The notes under the pieces are model-generated. The model saw only the letters and a program-made list of their open reading frames with translations, ran no database searches and was not told the origin of the DNA. From an uncultured Chthoniobacterales bacterium (GTDB lineage Bacteria > Verrucomicrobiota > Verrucomicrobiae > Chthoniobacterales > UBA10450): DNA of 21,823 bases. The stretch lies in contig CATPCN010000622.1 of assembly GCA_955652855.1 (NCBI GenBank), positions 1-21,823 of the forward strand, given 5' to 3'. Shown piece by piece: positions 8,836 to 18,278 of this stretch; the first letter of the stretch is position 1, and every line of letters starts with the position of its first letter. The translations under genes and the position numbers were made by a program.

Positions 8836-11106
8836 TTAACTTGCGTTGCCTCGCTCCGATTTGTCGTTGCGCATGATTACTTGATCCGCTGTTGTCATCG
8901 CCGCCGCGATATCAAACTCACTCGACGCGAAATTCTTGCATTGCAACACTTCTGGGAGCAGGCCATCATACTTCCCACGCTGCTTGTTTTTCACCGCTGC
9001 AGCCAGCTCCTCGCCAGTTGGCGCCGGCATTTGAGCGACGTCACGCAACGCAGTAGCGACGCCGCTGGAATCTGCGTCTTGGATGCAAATCGATAGGCCC
9101 TCGTTGGTGGCGCGCAGACCACGCGCCATGAGCATCAGCGCAAGCGTGTCATTCACCCAATCCCCCTGCCATGTGAAGGCGCGCACGTCGCGCCCGCATT
9201 GGACGACAGTCTGGTTGGTTAGGTGCAGACGCTGATATGCCGTCCGAGCCTCCGCGACCTGAGCCTGCGCCGTCGAGTCAAGGAACGAAAGAATGGTCGT
9301 CTCCTCCAGAATACTGCGCATCTCTTGGCGAACCCGGTCATGGGTCTTGCCCCCCATGCCTTCGAATAGCGGTAACTTGCCGGCCTTCGCCGGGACCACC
9401 TCGATCAACTTTTCCTCGGGACGGCAACTCAACACCTTCCAACGACGTCCAGCGAAGATGACGTAAGAATCGGCCGTCAGTGGCCGGGCCATAGGAAGCG
9501 TTCCCAGCTGTTTGCCATCACATACGACTCGGAACTCCTCTGGGCTCACGAAGGCGGCCAGGAACGTATAGTGATTAACGATCTTTTCCCCCACCACGCC
9601 ATGTAGAAGCACCCCCTGTGCATCCTGCATCAGCACCTGCTTCTCCCCCAGCGCGCGGAGAAGTTCACCGAACTCAACCTTCGTCAGCGCCGGGAAAAGT
9701 CCACTACTACACAAGAAGGAATATGCCTGCGCCGCAGTCAGGCCCCCATATTGGGCGATGAGCGAGAGCAGCTGCTGGATCAGTGTGGACAGATGCATGG
9801 CGTGGATGCGTGGCGGTTCGAACCATCCGGCCACGAGCAACCGAATTTGCGCCACTGTCTCAACTAGGCCTTCTCGCAACTGGTCCGAAAGCGAAGTGTC
9901 TCCCTCGATCGGATCTTCAAGACAGTAGCAACGTAAGATGGCGGCCTCGCCTTTGCGCCGGCCGGAACGACCCAAGCGCTGGCGCAAGCTTGCCACGGAG
10001 GGAGCGGGGCCGATCTGCGCGATGCTCTTGACCGCGCCGATGTCGATGCCTAGCTCGAGGGTGGTCGTGGCGATCGCCGTGGCAGGACGCTCGCCCTGTT
10101 TGAGGGCGCGCTCGGTTTCCTCTCGAATTTCCTTCGACAGACTTCCATGATGCGGCCAGAACTCATTGGGTACCCCAACCCGGTCGCAGGCACGGCGCAG
10201 TAGATCAGCGTAAAGCTCCACCTTCTTCCGACTGTTCGGAAAAACCAGATTGTTGGCGCCACGCAGCGTCGTGAAAAGCTCCTCGCCGATCGCCAGTATG
10301 CCGGTTGAAATGGTGTCCTCCTGCTCGACCCTATGCCCCGTTTTCTGGCGCGCATTGACCTCCTCATCAGAGAGCCTGGGGGGAAGATTGTAGAAGCCCT
10401 TCACCACCACTTTGAGTTCCTGACCACCGGCACCGGTGTCGATGATGTCGACGTCGCCACCGCTGTCCGGACGCAGGAACTCGGCGGCGAACTGCATCTC
10501 CCCCAGGGTGGCGGAGAGACCAATGCGGGGCACGCGGCGCTTGAGTGCAACGTCAATCCGGTTAAGCAATGATTGCAGCTGTTTCCCGCGTTCAGTGTCG
10601 ATGAAGGCGTGCAACTCGTCGATTACGCAGTAGCGCAACCCCCCGAATAGTCTTCCGAGGGCGTGGCCTTCGCGCATGAGCAGGCCTTCCAGCGACTCGG
10701 GTGTGATGAGCAGACAGCCACGAGGATTCTTCTGGAACTTCGCCTTAAGCGTCGGCGAGATGTCGCCATGCCACGGAAAGACTGGGATTTCGAGCGTCGC
10801 ACAGAGTTGGTCGAGGCGGGCCCACTGATCGTTGATAAGCGCCTTCAGCGGGCTAATGTAGAGCGCGCTAACGGGTTCGTCCGCCGTTAGGAGCCGCGTC
10901 AGAATCGGAAAGAACGCCGCCTCGGTCTTGCCGGAGGCGGTTGCGGCGGCGACGATGACGTCGCGCTTTCCCTCAAGGATGCACGGAATCGCACGTTCCT
11001 GCGCCTCGCGCAGTTCCGTCCAGCCGGCCGCCCAAATCCAGCGCCGGATTCGTTCGTCCAGCAGGTCGAAGGCCGCGGATTCAGAGCTTGAAGCGGGTGA
11101 GCTCAT
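8836..11106 (-). CDS. sngC: Lhr-like DEAD/DEAH-box helicase, Shango SngC-type
   Basis: This gene encodes 756 residues of a superfamily 2 helicase. The motifs appear in order: Gln-containing REAQERAIPCIL (33-44), Walker A ATASGKTE (55-62), SPLKALINDQW (85-95), TPESLEGLL (135-143), DELHAF (163-168), SAT (198-200), FPNSRKKVE (289-297), ATTTLELGIDIG (346-357) and QRLGRSGRR (376-384). The remaining half, about 400-756, is a long C-terminal region as in Lhr-like and BrxHI-like helicases. It should use ATP to move along or unwind nucleic acid. ATG 11106 lies 26 bases inside the end of the ATPase gene, so the two are coupled. With the ATPase and the TerB protein this is the gene content of Shango. 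The BREX helicase BrxHI is related, but no pglX, pglY or pglZ gene is in the window. Confidence 0.87.
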   Translation of the reverse strand: MSSPASSSESAAFDLLDERIRRWIWAAGWTELREAQERAIPCILEGKRDVIVAAATASGKTEAAFFPILTRLLTADEPVSALYISPLKALINDQWARLDQLCATLEIPVFPWHGDISPTLKAKFQKNPRGCLLITPESLEGLLMREGHALGRLFGGLRYCVIDELHAFIDTERGKQLQSLLNRIDVALKRRVPRIGLSATLGEMQFAAEFLRPDSGGDVDIIDTGAGGQELKVVVKGFYNLPPRLSDEEVNARQKTGHRVEQEDTISTGILAIGEELFTTLRGANNLVFPNSRKKVELYADLLRRACDRVGVPNEFWPHHGSLSKEIREETERALKQGERPATAIATTTLELGIDIGAVKSIAQIGPAPSVASLRQRLGRSGRRKGEAAILRCYCLEDPIEGDTSLSDQLREGLVETVAQIRLLVAGWFEPPRIHAMHLSTLIQQLLSLIAQYGGLTAAQAYSFLCSSGLFPALTKVEFGELLRALGEKQVLMQDAQGVLLHGVVGEKIVNHYTFLAAFVSPEEFRVVCDGKQLGTLPMARPLTADSYVIFAGRRWKVLSCRPEEKLIEVVPAKAGKLPLFEGMGGKTHDRVRQEMRSILEETTILSFLDSTAQAQVAEARTAYQRLHLTNQTVVQCGRDVRAFTWQGDWVNDTLALMLMARGLRATNEGLSICIQDADSSGVATALRDVAQMPAPTGEELAAAVKNKQRGKYDGLLPEVLQCKNFASSEFDIAAAMTTADQVIMRNDKSERGNAS

Positions 11107-12391
11107 CGGCGCCGTCGGACGTTGCGGTCTCTACGCGCAGGTCGGCCGCGCCCCCCTCGTCCTTCGACACGTCGAGTTGGCCCAGCAACGGCTGCCAACG
11201 CGTTCCCGGGTTCTGCTCCAACACGGAGAGGAGGTTGACGAACGCCGTGATGGTCGTCCGCGGAGTGCGAAAGTAGGCCTCGCCGAGACGTTTCTGACAA
11301 TGGTCCATGAACGCTTCCAACGCTTCGTCGGGAAGCAAGTACTTGGTCGCATCGCCGAAGGCATACACATTGCGCAACTTGCCAAGGAGCAGGTAGAAGT
11401 CTTCGAGTGACAGGCTTGCGAGCCGTACGACGGGTCCGGTGAAATCAACCAGTCCGTCCTTGGCAAACGTGTTCTCGGCCAGTCGCGATTGCAGCGCCGG
11501 GTAACTGTACAGTCCCCGCCGCGTGTCCAAAACAAACTCAGGCGTTCCGCCCATCACAAACCCGAGGCCCTCGGTAGAACCCTGCAACGAGTCATTCAGG
11601 ATGCGCAGAATCTGCTCGTAGTTAGAGTTGCGCGCCTGCGTGTTGGCGAGCTTGTAGAGGTTGACCATCTCGTCCAAGCAGACCAGTAGACCCGCATAAC
11701 CTGCCAAGCGGCTAAAGCGCGCCAGCAATTTGAGTTGATCGTAGAACGATGCATCGTCGATGATCGTGCGCACCCCAAGCGCTTGTCGAGCATCAGTCTT
11801 GGTCGCGAACTCGCCACGCAGCCAGCGGATCGCGTCCGATTTTAGCTGTTCGTCGCCCTCGTCAAAGCCGCGCCAATACGCGGCGATAACCTCAGCGAAG
11901 TCGTAACCGTTAACCATCTCTTTCAGCTGGTCGAGCTTGGCAAAGAGCAAATCACCTGGTTTTGCGCCGGTAGACTTCGCCTCCGCCACGGCACTGGATA
12001 CGAATTTCTCCACGACGCCCGCGATAGCACCCCCTTCCGGTTTGGCGCGTGTCGCCAAGCTGCGCATCAACTCGGCATAAAGGGAGCGCGCCTGGCCTCC
12101 AGTTGCGTGCAAGCGACGGTCCGGATTCAAATCGGCATTGACCACCACGAGCTTCTTTTCCAGGCCGACCGCGCGCACCAGGTTCAGGAAGAACGTCTTG
12201 CCCGAACCATACTCACCGATCACCAATCGGAAGGTCGATCCGCCATCTCCAATGCGAACGATGTCTTGAATGAGCGTTTCGAGCTCACGGGAGCGCCCCA
12301 CCTGTACCAGGTATTGGCCAACCTTGGGCACCACGCCGGCGCGCAAGGATTGAATGACGGCATCCCGCTCCCGCGGACTGATCGTGGTCAT
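11081..12391 (-). CDS. sngB: DUF2791/BrxD-like P-loop ATPase, Shango SngB-type
   Basis: This gene encodes 436 residues. Walker A is GEYGSGKT (59-66) after a conserved-looking FRLVI strand, and Walker B is GLLVCLDEMVNLYK (234-247) with Asp240 and Glu241. VGRSRELETL (31-40) and the C-terminal helical region fit the DUF2791 family, which includes BREX BrxD and the Shango ATPase. The likely role is an ATP-driven regulator or loader acting with the helicase encoded next to it. Its ATG (12391-12389) overlaps the TGA of the TerB gene as ATGA, and its own TGA lies inside the helicase gene, so all three should be made from one transcript. The combination with TerB favours Shango over BREX. No frame damage is seen. 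Confidence 0.87.
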   Translation of the reverse strand: MTTISPRERDAVIQSLRAGVVPKVGQYLVQVGRSRELETLIQDIVRIGDGGSTFRLVIGEYGSGKTFFLNLVRAVGLEKKLVVVNADLNPDRRLHATGGQARSLYAELMRSLATRAKPEGGAIAGVVEKFVSSAVAEAKSTGAKPGDLLFAKLDQLKEMVNGYDFAEVIAAYWRGFDEGDEQLKSDAIRWLRGEFATKTDARQALGVRTIIDDASFYDQLKLLARFSRLAGYAGLLVCLDEMVNLYKLANTQARNSNYEQILRILNDSLQGSTEGLGFVMGGTPEFVLDTRRGLYSYPALQSRLAENTFAKDGLVDFTGPVVRLASLSLEDFYLLLGKLRNVYAFGDATKYLLPDEALEAFMDHCQKRLGEAYFRTPRTTITAFVNLLSVLEQNPGTRWQPLLGQLDVSKDEGGAADLRVETATSDGADELTRFKL

Positions 12392-14733
12392 TGCAATACC
12401 TCGTGCACGATCGCTGGATTGATATCGATGGGGTCGGTGCCTTCCATAAGCGGCTTATCGAATTTTTCGAACGCGGCGTCGTTGAGACGCTCTAGCGCGC
12501 CATCGAGCATCAGTCCACGATCGGCCGCCAGCTCTTCCAGTTCGACGCGTGCCCAATGCGCGCGGGTCAACAGCGTCCGTACCAGTGCCGAGTCGCGCAT
12601 GTCCAACCCCAGCAATAACGGTTCTTGCGGCTGCGCCGGCTCCGTCGGTACAATTTTCGCACCTACCTCGGGCTCGGGCTCGGGCGCGAGCATCCCCGGC
12701 GCGAAGATCGCGCCTAGGATCATCGCGACCCGTTCGGAATCTGCCTGAAGCGCGGCAATTCTGGAAGGGTCGAGGCGAATACCTGTGCTCTTTTCCTCCT
12801 TCGGCGGCCTCGGGATCGCGTAGTCAACGGGCCCATTCGTGCCTGGCTTGACGGTCACCGGTTCAGTTGCCGCCAAATGTAGCTTTGCGTAGACCGTCTT
12901 GGGATCGAGACGCAATACCTTGAACGTCTTCTCCAGTGTCGCAATCTCTCCGGGCGTCACCTGCACATCTGCGAGCGCGATTAATGTAAGAAAGTCACCG
13001 ATCGCCTCTTTCTGTGCCAGATCGAGAACTTCGACGCGCTGCTTAAGCCCAGTTAACTTCGGTGGTTCCAGTAGCATCAGGCGGAGACGCGCCTGCAGGC
13101 GGCGACGTTCGGACTCACTCAGATGCAACGACTCTTCCAGGCGACGCCGAAGGATCGCCTTCTCGATGTCTGATGCTCGTCCATCCGCGGAGGCAACCGC
13201 CGTCCCGAGATGGAGCATGAGGGCAGCAGCGGAGTAGCGGCCATCCGGCACCGTCTTGGCCGAGGCATTGTCGTCTGCAAAGAGAGCGACATTGGTCTGC
13301 TCCGAAGGCAGCGCTCCGCCAAAGCGGGGGTCGGGTTCCATTCCAAGCCCGCCCTCGCCCAGCGCGCGACAGAAGGCCAACAGCTTCGACTTGTTGATGA
13401 GCTGCCAATCCGGGAACCAGGTCCGCAGCTTTGCAAATGGAATGGCCAGCGGCTTTCCGGCGCGCTCAATCAATTGCCGCGCCTGCTCGATGGGCTTCCG
13501 CGCCTCGTCCGGCCACAGCATGTACGGGAGTTCGACGATCGCATCAAAGGTGTTGGCCATCACCAGATTTTTCGAAATGAAGCGGCTATAGGGATCGAGA
13601 AGCGCATAGCAGGCATCGGCTACTTCCTGCAGCTTTCTCACTGGCGAGGTGAGGACCGAAACGTCGGGCAGCGTGAACTGCAGCGTGTGGACAGTATTGC
13701 CGCCACCAAATGTCGCGCTCGCCGGCCGCCGCTCCAGCTTTAGCATGGTGCGGTTTTGCGGCAGCGATATCCCCTGGCCATACATTTCCTGGTACTTCCA
13801 GGTGAAAAGCCTCCTGAACTCGCCGGGGCAGCGAATCGCGGCGCTCCGCAGATAGGTTGTCGGATCCGACACGAACCAGGTATATGCCCATCGATCTGGA
13901 AGCGGCTTGTTGTCCTTCGCGCATTGGGCCAGCGCTATGCGATGGGGCAAAGTTAGCTCGCGCCCATTCAGAAGCGGCGGTGGCTCCCGGTTGTAGAGTC
14001 GGTCGTCGACCGATCGGTAGTTGAGCAACTCGAGCAATGATCCGGCGTAGCGCTGAAACGCCCGGTTGGCTTTGTAAATGGCCTTGAGCCGTTCTAACTC
14101 TTGCTTGATTGCTGGCAACTCGCTCTTCGCCGCTTGGCTGTTCTCGGCGTCATGCAACGCGCGTCGCTCGAGGCCGTAGAAATACAGGAAGACGTATCCG
14201 ATGTCGGCTTGTGGATCTTGCCGACCCGTATTGAGCCAGTGGAGATAGGCTGCCCGGGCTTGCGGGGAGGCGGCACTGTACGAAGGCCAATAGTCGAGCC
14301 GACGCACACCGCAGTCTTGAACGGAGCGGTCAATGGGCAAGCTCACATCCACCAGCGCAGGTTCGACACCTCTGCCGCAGGCTGCGGCAAGATCCTTGCC
14401 GCTATAGATCCATCCGCCCAACCGCCGACCGCCAAGGGTCGTTTCGCGCCAGTAGTCGTCCCCGTTGGTACTCATAGTGCGCACCACCGCTGCGGGCTGG
14501 GGCTCGTAAGGAACAACGGCTTTTCTGCTTGGCGTATAAGCCGGGCCCGATCTCCGGTTCGGTGGACGAGGCGCCTCAGTACTGCTCCCAAAGATCTTGA
14601 AGGCGATCCAGATGGCGAGCGCAACGCCGCCCAAAATCAATAGCTCGCGACCGTACTGAATGACGACCCAAGCAACGCCGCCGAACAAGACCAGTACCAC
14701 GGCCCCCAGCTCGGACCCCTTTTTCTTGGCCAC
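12388..14733 (-). CDS. sngA: TerB_N/TerB/TerB_C protein with N-terminal membrane helices, Shango SngA-type
   Basis: This gene encodes 781 residues from GTG 14733, with GGAGG six bases upstream. Two hydrophobic stretches at about 10-26 and 31-48 form a membrane anchor or hairpin, followed by a Pro/Arg-rich linker. TerB_N spans about 94-300 and shows LGGWIYSGKDL, then LDYWPSYSAASPQARAAYLH (147-166) and DIGYVFLYFYGLERR (177-191). A TerB-type helical domain lies at about 497-620, with acidic SADGRASDIEK (515-525) and ALADVQVTPGEIATLEK (586-602), the two places where TerB proteins bind metal. TerB_C covers about 645-780, with HWARVELEELAADRGLMLDG. TerB-N/C proteins were predicted by Anantharaman, Iyer and Aravind (2012) to link Ter stress responses to DNA processing, and this trio was later shown to be anti-phage. 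It is the first gene of the sngABC unit and possibly the sensor. Confidence 0.86.
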   Translation of the reverse strand: MAKKKGSELGAVVLVLFGGVAWVVIQYGRELLILGGVALAIWIAFKIFGSSTEAPRPPNRRSGPAYTPSRKAVVPYEPQPAAVVRTMSTNGDDYWRETTLGGRRLGGWIYSGKDLAAACGRGVEPALVDVSLPIDRSVQDCGVRRLDYWPSYSAASPQARAAYLHWLNTGRQDPQADIGYVFLYFYGLERRALHDAENSQAAKSELPAIKQELERLKAIYKANRAFQRYAGSLLELLNYRSVDDRLYNREPPPLLNGRELTLPHRIALAQCAKDNKPLPDRWAYTWFVSDPTTYLRSAAIRCPGEFRRLFTWKYQEMYGQGISLPQNRTMLKLERRPASATFGGGNTVHTLQFTLPDVSVLTSPVRKLQEVADACYALLDPYSRFISKNLVMANTFDAIVELPYMLWPDEARKPIEQARQLIERAGKPLAIPFAKLRTWFPDWQLINKSKLLAFCRALGEGGLGMEPDPRFGGALPSEQTNVALFADDNASAKTVPDGRYSAAALMLHLGTAVASADGRASDIEKAILRRRLEESLHLSESERRRLQARLRLMLLEPPKLTGLKQRVEVLDLAQKEAIGDFLTLIALADVQVTPGEIATLEKTFKVLRLDPKTVYAKLHLAATEPVTVKPGTNGPVDYAIPRPPKEEKSTGIRLDPSRIAALQADSERVAMILGAIFAPGMLAPEPEPEVGAKIVPTEPAQPQEPLLLGLDMRDSALVRTLLTRAHWARVELEELAADRGLMLDGALERLNDAAFEKFDKPLMEGTDPIDINPAIVHEVLQ

Positions 14734-14882
14734 CTCTTGCCTCCCTCACGCTGTAAGGACTGTAGCGCGAAGCATGCACAGTGCAAAGAGCTGGACTTGT
14801 ATGCGACGAGGCTATGCCAAGCGGATTAGCACGCAAGGCAATGCAACCCGAACGAGTTTTGCGATTGCCCGGCCGCTTTCTT

Positions 14883-17800
14883 CTAGATCGCGGTCGCAAG
14901 TTCAAGATACCGACAGAACGCATTCGCGAGTTGCATCTGGCGAGGCGTTCGGCACAGTGCCTCGAACACAGTCGGCGACGCGACAAGGATACAGACGCAC
15001 TTCGCGCGCGACGTGGCAACGTTAAGCCGGTTTAGACTGTAGAGAAATTCCATCCCGCGCGGCGCGTCCGCGTAGCTTGAGGTCGTCATTGAGTAAATGA
15101 CGATCGGTGCTTCCTGCCCCTGAAACTTGTCGACGGTACCGATGCGTGCTCCGGCAATGCGATCCAAGAGCTCGAACACTTGCGCGTTGTAGGGCGCAAT
15201 GATCAGGATGTCCTGAAGCGTTATCGGCCGCTCGATACCATGCTTGTCGATCCAGGTCGTACCTGATGCCAGAATTTTATCCACGAGATCCCGGACGCAA
15301 TCCGCTTCTTCCGGCGATGAACTCTGATTGCCTTCGGTAGAGACCGCTACGTAACGAAGGCCCGTACCGTTGACGCGACCAGATGAGCGGATTGCTTGAA
15401 TCTCCAACCCGGGACGTGGATGCAGGCGACCCTCATAGAACAGCTCGGACGTATAGGTGCAGATGTCCGGATGAAGGCGCCATGTCTCCGTGAGGAAGAG
15501 ACCGCGGTCAGCCGCAATCGTCTGTTGGTCGCCGAGGATATGGTGCAATGCTGAAACGTCGGTGCCTTCCGGGTGGCTGCCTTGCATCGGCTGGTCGAGC
15601 TGCTGCGGATCGCCGAGCAACACGATGCTAGTTGCGGCCTGGGATACCGCAAGCACGTTCGCCAATGCCATCTGCGCTGCTTCATCGATAAACAGCACAT
15701 CGACGGCCTGCGCCGCCTCAGGCGACGCCCATAGCCAAGCCGTGCCACCTGCCACACTCGATCCATTGCCGATAGCCCCGAGCAGTTCAGCGTTGTTGTT
15801 CGCAAATCGCAATTGCGGCTGATCAGGCTCCATCTCCCACGGCTTCTGGATGCAGCGCACATCAACAACCATTTCCCCACCCGCCTCCACCGCCCTATCG
15901 AGCAGGTTGCGGATGACCTTGTGGCTATTGGCGGTGACGCCAACGGTCTTTCCAGCCTTTACGAGGGCGCAGATCATGTGTGCGCCTGTGTACGTCTTGC
16001 CCGAACCCGGTGGCCCTTGGATGGGGAACACCCCGCTTTCGATTCCCGGCGCGATCCGAAGCGCGGCATCGAGGGAGGATTCACCGTCATGCTGGATCGG
16101 CTGGCCCCCGATGCGGGGCTTCATGCGCATCAGGAGATCGCGTGCCGCCTGAAAGGGCCCGTCGCCTTCCATTCCGTGATCGACGACATACTCTCCGATG
16201 CGAACGAGTGCGTTCGCGAGGACTTCTGTATCGATCACCTTATGGGAGAAGATCGCTTCAGGGTGGATATTTGCGCTATCCCCACGTTTTTTGATGTCGA
16301 CCCAGCGTTCGTAAACGGATATTGCATCAACCTTACCCAGCTTCGCGCCGCCAAGATTGCGCAAATCTTCGCCGCCCCGCATTTCTGTTTCTTGGGGAGG
16401 GAAGCTGTAGCGGTGAACTGGCGCCTTTGCTGTACCGCCGATCGCGCCTATAAACAAAAGCCCCGCCATTCCCGCGCGCTCTTCGAGCAAGTCCTCGGCC
16501 GTGAGCTCGGAGAGGCGGTAATACTCCCACCAAACCGCCTTCTGTTCGCGCCAGTGCCAATCGAGCGTGTGCGCGAGAAGCCAGCGAGCGTGCTGTTCGG
16601 CTGACCGCTCCACCACGTCGGCCGGAACGTCGCCCGCCAGTCTCTCGATAAGGGCGTTGATCTTCTCTCGCCGTTCACTTAGCGCCTCGCTCGGCGCGCC
16701 CTCTGACACTTCCGGTCGAGGAACGGCAGTGCCGGCCTCGATAAGCTCGGCGCGGCGCGCTTCTAACCAGTCCCGCAGCTTCCATGCCGATATGCAGTCA
16801 TCTCGGTTATAGCCGGCCACGACGCCGCGATCGACACCATCGATGAATTCGAAGTCTCCGAGCTCAAGACAAGCTTGGACCTTGGCGAGCGCCATGTTGG
16901 CGTCTGGGAGCGCGATCTTCCGGGCGAATCCGTAGAGTGGCTCGAGCTTCTTGATGGAGTAGCTTTCCACACTCGCCCGCAGGCCATTTCGCACGACGCT
17001 GTAAAGGTCGACAAAGCATCCGGAGCGCAGAAGCAAATCGACCTCCTCTTCACGGCTCGCATAACGGCCCATCAGACGCTTCAGCGCCGCAGGCTCATAG
17101 GACGCGAAATGATAGATGTGTAGATTGGGATATTGCTCCAGCCGATGCATGACGAAGTCGATGAAACATTCGAAGGCATGTTTCTCCTCCTCACGGGAGA
17201 AAGCCCAGTCAGCCGTGTAGGCAACGTTGCCGCCGCTGTCGGTAAAGGCGTAGCCGAACAGATATTCAAGGCCGGACTCGCCAACGAAAGGGTCCCCCTC
17301 TAGGTCGAAGAAGACATCTCCGGCTGACGGTTCTGGAAGGGTCGCCAGTCCGAACCCTGGTATCACCGGGAAAAGTTCGTGCAGCACGGTTCCGGCTTCG
17401 CGCCCCTCGATCTGAATGCGCGCCTGCTCTCGCACCCGCTCGTACGAATGCGCGGCACCACGCGCGGGCTTCCATGGCAGTGGAACCGGCAGCGTGGCAA
17501 GGCTGGCAGTGGTGTCCACGCCGCGCCGCTTCAGTTCATCGATTTGAACCTTGGTGATCCCGGCCACGAGCGAAAGGTGGTCGTCCACCCGGCGCCTCTT
17601 GTCGCAACGATCCCGCCAACGACAGATGTCGCAATGTTCCTTTGGGTCCGGGTAGATTTCAGCCTTCGCTTGGTCGTCGATTGCGGTGTTGAGGCTGCTT
17701 TTCACGCGGCGATAGTAGGCCGCGTAATCGTCCATCCGATATCGTTGTAGCTCGTAATCGGACCAGGGTGCCACGACATAGCTGTATGTCGGACGCTTCC

Positions 17801-18278
17801 CTTGAACTGTTGCCACCAGGTCTGCATAAAGGCAGAGCTGCAAAACGCTACCGCCCTTGGTCTCGCGGGCGAGCTTAGTGTCGATCACTTCATACGACCA
17901 CGCACCAAGATCGCTCGCAGTCTCGACCCTCCTGAGGATGTCCGTGCGGCCCACCCAGCCGTCCGCGCGAAATGCGCCCTGCACGATGATCTGATCGCCG
18001 GCGATCATGGCGTCCCGCGTGCGCGCGACCGCTTCGTCGTCGACTCCGACACCCTCGATGGTCGTGACGGATAAGCCTTGGGATTTCAAGTGCTCGACAT
18101 AGCCTTGCTCATGTCGTGCGCCACGCTCCCAAAGGATCTGCAGCAGTGGGTCCCAAATCTTCGGCTTTCCCAGCGCGCCTGTCGCAACCGCGATGTCCAG
18201 GCCGGTCAGGTGTCGGCAATAAAGATGCCCGACCAGATCGGAAGCACTAAGCAGAATCGAATCGCCGAGCGTTTGCAT
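14883..18278 (-). CDS. TM0106-family fusion: RecB/Cas4-like Fe-S nuclease, DEDD exonuclease and SF1 helicase
   Basis: This gene encodes 1131 residues with three enzymatic parts. Residues 1-230 form a RecB/Cas4-like nuclease: Asp113 in GRTDILRR, YEVIDTKLA (129-137) with Asp133 and Lys135, and QLCLY (147-151). Cys21 together with Cys216, Cys219 and Cys225 probably holds an Fe-S cluster as in Cas4 and AddB. Residues about 320-505 form an RNase H-fold (RNase_H_2) exonuclease: VFFDLEGDP with Asp325/Glu327, CFVDLYSV with Asp424, and GYNRDDC with Asp494. Residues about 735-1131 form an Upf1-like SF1 helicase: Walker A GPPGSGKT (755-762), IDEAAQ (864-869), LLGDPQQLDQP (887-897), TETWRLHP, VDKFQGQE (1049-1056) and RLNVATSRAK. 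It should degrade and unwind DNA or RNA. It ends 149 bases upstream of sngA on the same strand, so co-transcription is likely but not certain. The ATG start has only a weak ribosome site. Confidence 0.88.
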   Translation of the reverse strand: MQTLGDSILLSASDLVGHLYCRHLTGLDIAVATGALGKPKIWDPLLQILWERGARHEQGYVEHLKSQGLSVTTIEGVGVDDEAVARTRDAMIAGDQIIVQGAFRADGWVGRTDILRRVETASDLGAWSYEVIDTKLARETKGGSVLQLCLYADLVATVQGKRPTYSYVVAPWSDYELQRYRMDDYAAYYRRVKSSLNTAIDDQAKAEIYPDPKEHCDICRWRDRCDKRRRVDDHLSLVAGITKVQIDELKRRGVDTTASLATLPVPLPWKPARGAAHSYERVREQARIQIEGREAGTVLHELFPVIPGFGLATLPEPSAGDVFFDLEGDPFVGESGLEYLFGYAFTDSGGNVAYTADWAFSREEEKHAFECFIDFVMHRLEQYPNLHIYHFASYEPAALKRLMGRYASREEEVDLLLRSGCFVDLYSVVRNGLRASVESYSIKKLEPLYGFARKIALPDANMALAKVQACLELGDFEFIDGVDRGVVAGYNRDDCISAWKLRDWLEARRAELIEAGTAVPRPEVSEGAPSEALSERREKINALIERLAGDVPADVVERSAEQHARWLLAHTLDWHWREQKAVWWEYYRLSELTAEDLLEERAGMAGLLFIGAIGGTAKAPVHRYSFPPQETEMRGGEDLRNLGGAKLGKVDAISVYERWVDIKKRGDSANIHPEAIFSHKVIDTEVLANALVRIGEYVVDHGMEGDGPFQAARDLLMRMKPRIGGQPIQHDGESSLDAALRIAPGIESGVFPIQGPPGSGKTYTGAHMICALVKAGKTVGVTANSHKVIRNLLDRAVEAGGEMVVDVRCIQKPWEMEPDQPQLRFANNNAELLGAIGNGSSVAGGTAWLWASPEAAQAVDVLFIDEAAQMALANVLAVSQAATSIVLLGDPQQLDQPMQGSHPEGTDVSALHHILGDQQTIAADRGLFLTETWRLHPDICTYTSELFYEGRLHPRPGLEIQAIRSSGRVNGTGLRYVAVSTEGNQSSSPEEADCVRDLVDKILASGTTWIDKHGIERPITLQDILIIAPYNAQVFELLDRIAGARIGTVDKFQGQEAPIVIYSMTTSSYADAPRGMEFLYSLNRLNVATSRAKCVCILVASPTVFEALCRTPRQMQLANAFCRYLELATAI

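Noticed and set aside
8836..14733. A BREX (type 2/Pgl-like) system, because the ATPase and helicase resemble BrxD and BrxHI
   Set aside because: No PglX-type methylase, PglZ or PglY is in the window, while a TerB_N/TerB_C gene overlaps the ATPase gene, which fits Shango.
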